Origin: Latrodectus hesperus | Lineage: Eukaryota > Arthropoda > Arachnida > Araneae > Theridiidae | DNA length: 64,000 bases | Reading direction: 5' to 3' | Assembly (NCBI GenBank): GCA_037975125.1 | Contig: JAJQOW010000207.1 | Location: 1-64,000 of the forward strand | Shown: piece after piece, positions 55,278 to 64,000 of the stretch | Position numbering within the stretch: the stretch's first letter is position 1 | How the letters are laid out: each line of letters starts with the position of its first letter | Translations under genes and position numbers: made by a program | The notes under the pieces: generated by a model | The model's database searches: none | The model's input: the letters and a program-made list of their open reading frames with translations, nothing else | Told to the model about the DNA's origin: nothing

Positions 55278-55922
55278 AAATTACCATCTTGGCGAACATT
55301 AAATGTATATTCACTGCTATTTTTTATTATTTCATTACTTTCCCATTTGGATTGGTTATGGATTTTGATTTTCATGTTATTTTTGAACGAATAAAGCGAT
55401 ATTTAATACATGTGTGTGATAAAGTAATCTTCTTGCCAAAATATTTCAGTTATGACCTTCACCAGAATGTCTCGAGTCGTGTTCAAAAACTGAAGGCCAA
55501 AAACAGTAGTCAAACACTAAAAAAAGTATTTTTTTTAAAAAATTAGATTAAAGTAAAGATTATTTTAATCTTTGTATTTATAAGTATTTTAATCTGCGTG
55601 TTCACAACAGTGCATTTGCCAATATTCCCGTGGAAGTACGTTCAGTAGGTGAAAGCTCATGAGAGCAGCTTCATATGACGCCAGTAAAATCGCGATGTTT
55701 CTCGTGATGAACTGCAGCTCAATGTCTTTGTAGCTTTCTCAGGGTTCTATTTCCAGCATATCAAAGCATAAAATCCAATGAATATCAGTTTGTTACTTTC
55801 TTTTCAGTAGCATGCACCATGTTTTTTAAAATTTCCCCCTAACATAAGATAATAGAATAAAAACAAGGTTTGGTCTTTCAATTTTCGTATCTACGTTATA
55901 TAATTTTCGCTTCTCTGTAAAA
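55278..55922. other. No feature recognised
   Basis: AT-rich. An 85-codon frame at 55289-55546 has no known motif. Confidence 0.4.
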
Positions 55923-55924
55923 TA

Positions 55925-57184
55925 CACTGCTGGTCACCAAAATTTCAACACCAAGAAAGACAAGAGATATCACAACAAAATTTATTTTGTAGATAACATG
56001 TTGACCAAGTATCAAATGATTAAATTTATAGACTTTTGTGAAGTGTGGTTCCTGCCAAAATCAGTAGCCAAAGTAGCCGACATCGTTGGAGATCACCGCT
56101 GCCACACGCCTCGGCATTGATTCAAAGAGACATTGGATGTTTTCTTGGGGTACAGCAGACCAAGCAGCTTCCACACGTTGCAAAGTTAATCTCGTTTGGC
56201 AGCTGGGGATGTAATCTGGGTCTCAATCGTTGAGCACAATCATGGACCACATTTTTCCTATCAGCAAAAGATCTGGAGAGTGATCCGGCCAGGGAAGCAA
56301 TTTAATCTGGCGATTGACGAAGAACCCTTGACAATACCCGTCACGTGTGGTCGCGCAGTATCCTGTTGAAATATGACTGTTGGCAAGCCCTGAAGGTAAG
56401 GAAGGACAACTGGCTTCAACACCTCGGAGATGTAGTGTTGGCTGTTTAAAGTACGGCAATGCGTATTAGAGGTGTGCGAGAGTGATATCCAATACCATAA
56501 TACCCGGTGCAGGACCAGAGTGGCGGTGCATAACGCAACTGTTCAGCATCTTCTCTCCGCGGTGTCTCCAGAATCGAATGCGACCATCGTGGTGTTGCAG
56601 ACAAAAGCGTGACTCGTCAGTACCGAAATTTCATTCTATTCTGCTGTCCACACCCTTCTTTCATCGCATTATTGGTGGCGGAGATGTCTGTGGTTCTGCG
56701 TCAAGGGTAGACAAAGCAATGAACGTCTTGCGGACAGACCACTCTGCTGTAAGCAGCGTTGAATGGTACGCGCAGACACTGGCCCGTCATAGCCCCCTGT
56801 ATCCGACGATCACATACCCGCATTACAATTGTTTGGTTTCGTGTAACACGACTGCCGATTTTCCTGAAAGATAATACACAATCTTGGTAGGCTCCTATCC
56901 TTCCTCAGTCGAACTTGGATATTTGATCAAAAGATGATCGCTGTTTTCTTCGAGGAATAAAATGTTTTTTTTCTTCTGAAAAAACCACGCGAAAAACACG
57001 ATTGCCCAATTTGAAATCTCCAAGCCTTAAATAGAGCTTTGAAGTTGTGCCATAGGTACGCGTGATGTACGCCTGCGCTGAGATTCTAATCATTTGCATA
57101 TCTCACCTCCCCTAATGCATGTTGCAAATTTCATGTTGTTTGCATGATTCCTTCAGGGTGTTGCATTTACGGTGGCCAACAGTG
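55925..57184 (-). mobile_element. Tc1-like transposon, near full length
   Basis: Inverted ends CACTGCTGGTCACC (55925) and the complement of CACTGTTGGCCACC (ending 57184) are flanked by TA at 55923-55924 and 57185-57186. About 22 of the first 28 positions match. The 1.26-kb length fits a compact Tc1 element. The transposase on the minus strand is decayed. Confidence 0.88.
56050..56925 (-). pseudogene. Tc1-like transposase, decayed
   Basis: Minus frames give, in order, a DNA-binding region with RTIQRCLQQSGLS-like sequence, STLDAEPQTSPPP, TDESRFCLQHHDGRIRFWRH with the first catalytic Asp, MHRHSGPAPGIMV, a frame with QQDTARPHVTGIVKG holding the second Asp, and QIKLLPWPDHSPDLLLIGK. In the last motif the family's catalytic Glu (PIEHVW) is Gly (LIGKMW). 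The C-terminal segment with LFESMPRRVAAVISN follows. Frameshifts and stops separate these parts. Confidence 0.85.
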
Positions 57185-57186
57185 TA

Positions 57187-57734
57187 TATGCTATTTTTTT
57201 AGGATCAAAAGTTGGGGTGTAAGTAACTTTTTGTCTTCATTTTGTCGAATGAGTAACGAAATCCTCATTCGCGTTTAAAAAGATTTGTTGAGATATGTTG
57301 AATTACCCAGAAATCTTTCCTCCAACACGTGTGTATATGTTAAAATTTATAATTTAATTATTAAAAAAAATAACTAGGTATTTCATGAAATAACTACACA
57401 AATTAGTTAAAGTATATAACGAAGAAAATATATTTTATCTAGTTAACCTATGAAGTAACCAAGACAGACGGTGAAAATGAAAAAATAAACAGTTTCATAG
57501 TTTATAAATTAATTGATCATAAACAGAAAAAATTTCTTAAACATTATATTTAATAGTTGCGTACTACATTAAATCATTCAATATTATATAATTAAAATTA
57601 AAAGCTTAAACTTTTATGAAAAATTTAATATTTTTTGAAAAAATCTAAAAATGGGGGATTACAAGGATTAATTATCCTACTATATATATATATATATGAT
57701 ATATATATATATATATATATATATATCATATATA

Positions 57735-57771
<37 letters not shown>

Positions 57772-58776
57772 TGCACACATCAATATGAATTGTATATTAA
57801 GGTATAATATGTAAATTACTCGTTCATTCGTGAATGCAGTAAAATGCAAAAAATTATAATAGAGCTGCTTATAATTCAAAAATGAGTTTTACACATTTTA
57901 TCAGATTTTGAATGAAGCACAATAGCATGTGACCTTTAATAATTGCTCTCTGTCCAGCATTTTTTTCTATCTTTAAACATTTAAATATTGTTCACTTAGA
58001 ATAATTTTAAATTTTTAGGCCGAAAATACTGAAAATATTTAAGAGAAAATAATTAATTATAATTAATATTAAAAATTAATAAATATTAGAAAATTTTGAG
58101 TGGTAAAAATGCAACAAAGAGCAGTAAAAATTTCTCAGCAGAAAAGTCACAAATTATGAAAGTGTGTTGGCCTTCAGGTGACATGGAGGACGCTACTCTG
58201 AAATAGTCAGGAAAAAAGCGGATGTACGTCCGATCGTGAATTGAAATTTGTACAACTTAACTGGTGCTTAGGGGAGGAGCGAAGTAGCTTCGCAGTGAAA
58301 GTATGTTGCCACCACAAAGCAAATTTCTAACAATATTCTTCCCAGAACCTCAGACAGGGAAAGGGAGGGACGATATGCGTTTCATGGGAAAATATCTAAC
58401 CAGACACATATTCAGAGCATGTTCACGATCTGCAACGGCCTTCGAAATCACATAATCACTTAGTCCGAAGAAAAAAATAATCATGTTAAAATAAAAATGT
58501 TTACTCAAAAACCTGCAGGTGCGAAATCACCAAAGAACTTGGACAATGTGTTCTATTTAAAAAAAAAAGAAAATTTGCAAGTGAAAAAAATTATTAATGT
58601 GTTTCTAGAAATAGCTATTTTCTTGCATTGTCATTTCACGTGATTTCAACCACGAGGCTTTTCTAGAAAGAAACCAGATTCGTAAACTGGGGGGGGGGGA
58701 TTCGCCCACCGGTCTCTTATATAAGCGATATTTTCAATCAGTGGACGAGTAAGGACTGAGTAATTAATCATCGAAA
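57187..58776. other. No gene recognised
   Basis: AT-rich apart from a run of about ten G near 58689-58699. A TATATAAG at 58718-58725 precedes the unidentified coding remnant but on the opposite strand. Confidence 0.4.
57680..57768. repeat. (TA)n microsatellite with palindromic interruptions
   Basis: TA runs broken by GATA, CATA and GTA interruptions. It can fold on itself. Confidence 0.95.
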
Positions 58777-59180
58777 CTACAAAAATAGACTACGATCATT
58801 TTTCACGCTGGGACCGTATTCACTCTCGGGTCTCTTTACGTAACGCCCTCTGACGACAACCTGAAACTTCAAAACAGGTTGTCGCACGTTTTGCATTATT
58901 AGTTTAACTGCAGTTTGTGTTTGAAGGACTCCTTGAAAAGCGATGCTAACTACTGAGGTGGCACAATCTGCAGTAGGAAGAAGTTTTAGATCTTGAGAAA
59001 TTTTGGCGCATTCTCTGTCGCTGTCAACACGAATACTTTCCAATTATGTGGAGTATCGAATCCAGACTCGAGAGAACTGTCTTTTTCTGTTCCACTCTCG
59101 ACACATTCTGAAAGCATCTCCATTGAAAAGAGTCTATCCAAACATTTGGAGGAGTCTTTGATCACTGGAACTCAATGGTT
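58777..59180 (-). pseudogene. Unidentified coding remnant with one frameshift
   Basis: Two minus-strand frames overlap. The first, from about 59170 to 58990, is acidic and Ser-rich: VIKDSSKCLDRLFSMEMLSE, then ESGTEKDSSLESGFDTPHNW. The second, 59043-58777 (88 codons), reads DSDRECAKISQDLKLLPTAD, then TSVVSIAFQGVLQTQTAVKL and basic sequence VVVRGRYVKRPESEYG. They overlap around 59000-59040 as if one frame had shifted, and the base composition is more balanced than the surroundings. I do not recognise the family. It could be an exon, a decayed transposon gene or chance. Confidence 0.35.
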
Positions 59181-59399
59181 GGGAGCGATAAACGCCTTCT
59201 TTGCCATGCCCAGAAGGTAACGAGTTCGGTTCTCGATCCAGCGGATGTCTATTTAATCGGGACGTTCTATAAGGTTAAAAAAAATTCTAAAGAGTGTTTT
59301 CCGTCAGTATTTGGAGAGGAAGCACCATCTCGGGAGTGGAATTCTAAACTGCAAAACTGAGCAGTTGCGAGGCGGCTTCAGTCGAAAGAAAAGGTCATC

Positions 59400-62121
59400 G
59401 ACAGTCGTCTAGTTTGACATAAAATTCTGATCCAGAATTATGCGCAAGCATGAGGCTTTCTTGAATAGTTCAATAGTAAAATATTTCTAGTGAGGCTTTT
59501 TTATAAATGTAAATTTTTTTACTATTCAGAAACATATTTATCCCCATGTATCAATATTTCGTCCCGTTTGTAGAATTGAAATTTCTTTTTATCAAGTCAT
59601 AAAATATAAACCCAGAAAATTGAAAATTTAGAATAGTTGCTGAAGTCATCATGTTAGGTTATATTTTATATGCTAAAAATAAAAAAATAATAATAATAAT
59701 AAATCTTTATTATGAACTGTTATGTGGGAAATCTTCCCTTAAATTTGAGACGAAGAATTTCTCTTTCATCACTCCGTTTGCTATTCCATCCAATTGTGTT
59801 TAAAAAATTTAAGTGGAAATTTATTTTGTAAGAACAGAGCGATACAATGTCAAACCTTTTGATACACCCGACAGAAATGAGTGGAGCATACCTCACGATG
59901 TTTCAAAACTGAGATGCAGGAAAGTGCAGTTTGAGCAATGGAAAAATGTCGTAAAATCTAATTTTACTGATGAGAGTAATGCCAAAACTCTCATCTGTAA
60001 AATCGATTAGGCCGATTGAAAAATTATCTCTTATTGATCGCTTTGAATTTTTATTTTGCTATTCGTCTTCCACTTCAAGAACATTTTCCTCAAACAAAAT
60101 ATAAAAATTAATATGCATCTGAGCTAATCTCAGTTTATTGCTTTTGAAAAAGCCACTGACGTGTAATTGACGGTAATTTTATACATCAATGAAATGAAAT
60201 GAAAACTCCATTAAAAAACGTTACCAAACATGTTACATAAGCTGTCAATTGCTCTGAAAGAAAGAGCAAATTTATGGCTAGCAATTAAGCAAACTTCTCA
60301 ATAATTTGCCTCTGGTTAGACTTCTCGTTTTCAAATAATTTTTTTTAAATCGAATATCTATGAATGTTGCTTTCATTCTTTCTGGGTATGAAGAACAGAA
60401 ACGAATGATTTCACATTACTTGTTAAAGGACTTCGCCATATTCATTATCTTAGGGCACTAGGTTCAACTTTTTGATTAAAACAAAAATAATTTTTTTCAT
60501 TACTTCCGAAATCCCAGTAATGCAAACAGACTTCTCATCAAAAGGACGTAGAATTTAGAATAAGCAAACATACCGAAAATGCATAGGATGTAAAATCATA
60601 TAAATAATGGAAAAATACAAATGTTTTTTATTCATTTAATATTTCACTTTTCAATGTAGTTATTCATGGAGATTTCAACAATTATTGGGTATGCTGTTTA
60701 GGTATAAATATTTTAATCATAACACTGGTGATTTTTACAAAATCTTTGATGAAATTTTTAAACATAATTTGTTACTAATATAAAGATTTTCAACGACTAA
60801 ATATTCATAGAAATAATATTAACTGTTTCTATAATGATTTTCAAAGACTTATCAATTGATACCAAGGAATTAGCATTGCATTTCGAGAATGATTATCAAT
60901 TTACTTAGTAAAAAAAGCTAAAATCTAAAGATTAAGTACTAAATGAATTAAAAAAAGAGATATTTAAAATTTTTCCCATCTAAAGAATTTATTTAAATTT
61001 AATTAAGAAAATATATAATTAATGTGGTATCTTGACAATGTACTTTGAAATCTTGGATTTATGTGATACTTAATCTACACTAGATTTCAAATTTACAAAA
61101 ATTTGTTCAAAAAATATTATTCACTAAAAGAAGCCAAGGAAATGATTGATTTGGAGACAAAAATATAAATGCGAAATGTCGCCCTTTATGGTAAATGCTT
61201 TAATGTTTTGCTGTAGTCTGTGGTTATGTTCAAACTCTGAAAATAAGCCATGACAGGCGATTAAATTGGAGGAGAAATAATGGCAGTGGAAAACCTTTCT
61301 AACAATTCGATCTGTTACCATTTCCAAATTCAGTGTTAGAATAAATGATTCATTCATTTCGAAAAGATTATATTTCCAAAAGTATTATTGGCACACATAT
61401 GAGATATATACGTGAAAAGAATAAGAACTCACTAAGTTTGTATTGTGTATTCCTGGTGACAATATTTTTCAGATTGGATGAACAGTATGAAGTTAGTACC
61501 AGCCAAAAAAAAGATTAGCTAGAAAAATAAATGTGTCCTCCAATATGCTAGTTGTTTGCATGCTACACTGAGTGACACGCTTTCAGAATGGTTCTTGGCC
61601 ATGACAAGCAACATTTGTCAGATGGTCAAGCCTTTCGATTTCCTGTGCCTTTGTAGTATACCTGTGGTTCTTAGGATTGGATAAACAAAAGCGCATCTAC
61701 ACTTCGAAAACTTTTAAGCCTGACAAAAGAATTGCTGAACAATTTCTGACAGAAACTTATAAACTTTCTTTTAACTAGTTAGTGGCTTATATATTTGTAA
61801 GAAAGTACCAGAATCAAATTGTCTTTGGTATTCTTTTTTACAATCATTTTTGCATAACTTGTTGTTGAATACAACTCTTTCGAAATCAGTATTGTTCTCA
61901 AAATTCTTGAGTTTAGTGTCAGTACATTATTAATTTCCTGTTTGAATACTTTCTTTTTGAAAAATATAATTTATGCTATTTGTGTGCTTATCTTCATATT
62001 GAATTTGTTTAAGAGATAAAAGCTTTCATTTCCGGGTGAAAGTGGTGAGATACGCCAGGTTTTGTATACAACTTTCGTTTCCATTCATATCCTATAGGTG
62101 ACATTAATAAAGTTTAACTGA
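59400..62121. other. AT-rich, no gene recognised
   Basis: Short open frames (for example 59813-60010 and 61124-61357) lack recognisable motifs. No repeats were delimited. Confidence 0.45.
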
Positions 62122-62375
62122 TGTAACCTGGTTGGTTAGGGGGATTTATTTAGTTATCGGAAAATTGTCAATTCAAATCCCGATTCAACCAAAGATGCCC
62201 GTGTTCGCTCTTACTGACTGGGGTAGATTACATATAGGTCATTGCCGCAATGAAATAATCTCTTTGGGGATGGCAGGCCATATCTGGGGACTTCTGTCCC
62301 TGTTTCTAAATGATGAATCTACTTTCAGGTCTCAAGATGGCAAATACTGGTTTCCCCATTAGACAAGATGCCTGT
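62122..62375 (+). mobile_element. Diverged SINE (family B-like)
   Basis: A degenerate tRNA-like head with GTCAATTCAAATCCCGATT in the box B position is followed by GAAATAATCTCTTTGGGG, ATCTGGGGACTTCTGTCCCT and GTTTCTAAATGATGAATC. These words correspond to the family B body at 40215-40520. The 3' end is decayed. Confidence 0.55.
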
Positions 62376-64000
62376 ACTTCCACACCTTGTTGTGTTGAAA
62401 AGGGAGTAAATGGAACCTAGCAATTGCCATTATAATAATAAAACATTTATAAAAAAAACTACCAGCACAAACATGCTGAAAAGGTGTCAAACATGTTGAA
62501 AACCATGTTGTATTGAGTTCTGATCTTGTGCGAAAAGCGCTACAAGTCAGTCAGTCATCCTGTAATCAAGAGGTGTTAAGTTTTAAACACAACTATGGTT
62601 GTGTTGAGCTAAATATAATTAAATAGGTATATCATGATTGGGGAATGTGTCTGGCGCACATTTACTCTACTTGGAAATAAAATAAATTGAAAAATTACCA
62701 TTAACTTGGGAGTGTGCTTGAAGAAATAATGCAACATACTTATTTATTTCACTTAATAATTAAACTCCAGTTGACATTTAATTTAAATTCAACTTCATCA
62801 GTCAGAGGGAAGATCAGGTTCAAAATGGTGTGCCAAAATTGCAAAGACTAACAACCAAATTCTTGTTGTGAACAAGCTGGTGATTTTATTAACTTATAAA
62901 TAGGATGGAAAATAGAATCATAAAATATCTATCTCGGTGCCCGGAAAGAATGTGGATTTAATAGATACTCAAAAAATATTTTATATATAACTAAACCACA
63001 TTATGATATTGCAGTAGTTTGGTGAAGAAAGTTGTATCTGCAAGATTATGGTCTCCATATATGACAGAGCTGAAGACTGTCGCGTTGAGAAGATATCAAA
63101 AATTCCACCGAGTTCAGTCTCCTACGCTGGCGTGGCATAAAACAGCAACTTAGATGTTAGATTTATAGTTTTGCTTCAGGTTCAAAGGAACAGCATTGCA
63201 ACACGTATTGAATGGCTTCGGGCGGTAGAAATTGGAGATTGGAAACAATAAACTAATTTTAACTACAGATAAGCTTCAGAGGTGACAAAAGGGAACTTCA
63301 CATATCATTAACATCAAGAATAAGAAATGAAATTTAATCTAGTCAATAAAAGAGTTTATTTTAAATAAGAATCATAAATATTTCAGATCATTTGGCGATT
63401 TGTTAATGATATCCAGCATTTCGATAATTGGTATTGATGACCAAAATTAGATTATTGCAATACAGTCCCAAATGATTCTTTCACTGCCACTGAAGAGGAA
63501 TTTGTTTTTGGAGGATTGTATGATGAAAGGAAATTGAGCTGTACATCGGGAACGAGGAATTCATCCGATGACAGAAAGCGCAGTCACTATTTCATGTGGA
63601 ATTCGAGAACTCTCTGAAGAAATAAAAATATTTTAATGCCCCTGTTTTGTCTATAGGAAAGGAAGTCTATTGCTGCATTTCACAGTATATATGATTCAAA
63701 CTCAGAATTTTACTTGAATAAATGAGGAAGTTCACAAGAATTCTGTGAAACGAAAAAAAATTTAAGTTAGTGTAATGTTTCCAGCTAGCAGAATAACTCA
63801 TAAAACAAAGCTAATCATTCCCTAATTTTATATTTACACTATAGTGTTTAAGCTAGAGATGGCAACACAGGTGCAAGGTAGCCTTTACATTACTTTTAAT
63901 GTGATTAGAACATCGACTCGGTCACGTGTCAGGAGGAAATTTCCATAGGGAGATTCTAATTTCTTTTACAAATTAAGATGGGCGATAGTATCCATATGCA
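62376..64000. other. No gene recognised
   Basis: Nothing supportable as a gene or a delimited repeat up to the window end. Confidence 0.4.

Noticed and set aside
58711..58745. TATA box plus arthropod initiator TCAGT
   Set aside because: The spacing from TATATAAG (58718) to the TCAGT adenine (58740) is about 22 bases, shorter than usual, and no plus-strand gene follows.
59170..59260. tRNA-like head with GAGTTCGGTTCTCG
   Set aside because: The box B match is weak and no body, tail or target duplication could be defined.

Overview
This is a eukaryotic nuclear genome window: it is strongly AT-rich, its only host gene is split by introns with GT..AG borders, and transposable elements fill most of the rest. 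The repeat set (an intact BEL/Pao element, a gypsy element, many decayed Tc1/mariner copies, a Merlin element, RNase-H-bearing LINE ends and tRNA-derived SINEs with (CAA)n tails) fits an arthropod, and most probably a spider. That last step rests on recalled similarity, not on a search.

Layout. 517-11027 (+): the last five exons of a cystathionine gamma-lyase-like PLP enzyme; earlier exons lie left of the window. Its introns hold SINEs, a LINE end, two Tc1/mariner-type elements with long inverted repeats, a further mariner fragment and microsatellites. 11180-15280: AT-rich spacer. 15288-21287 (-): a full-length BEL/Pao retrotransposon with one open 1750-residue polyprotein, 310-bp LTRs differing at one base, a tRNA-Lys-type primer site and a CCGTC target duplication. 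24105-24868: an internally deleted Tc1-like element. 24870-31600: long AT-rich gene-poor stretch. 31610-31831: a GC-rich 45-bp minisatellite. 31931-39098 (+): an older Ty3/gypsy-type element whose pol order is protease-integrase-reverse transcriptase-RNase H, with integrase before RT, and whose gag carries a SCAN-like segment. 39372-43873: SINEs and a Merlin element. 43874-64000: Tc1 remnants, SINEs with clear target duplications, a 5'-truncated LINE, a solo LTR, satellites, one unidentified coding remnant, and AT-rich sequence without recognisable genes.

How parts relate. The CTH-like enzyme would act in transsulfuration or sulfur amino acid catabolism. Everything else is selfish or decayed DNA. 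The LINE and several SINEs end in the same kind of (CAA)n tail, which suggests the LINE machinery mobilised the SINEs. The gypsy element is the most unusual item, because it combines an integrase-before-RT order with a SCAN-like capsid region, features I associate with Gmr1-like elements best known from deuterostomes. No CRISPR array, rRNA or functional tRNA gene was seen.
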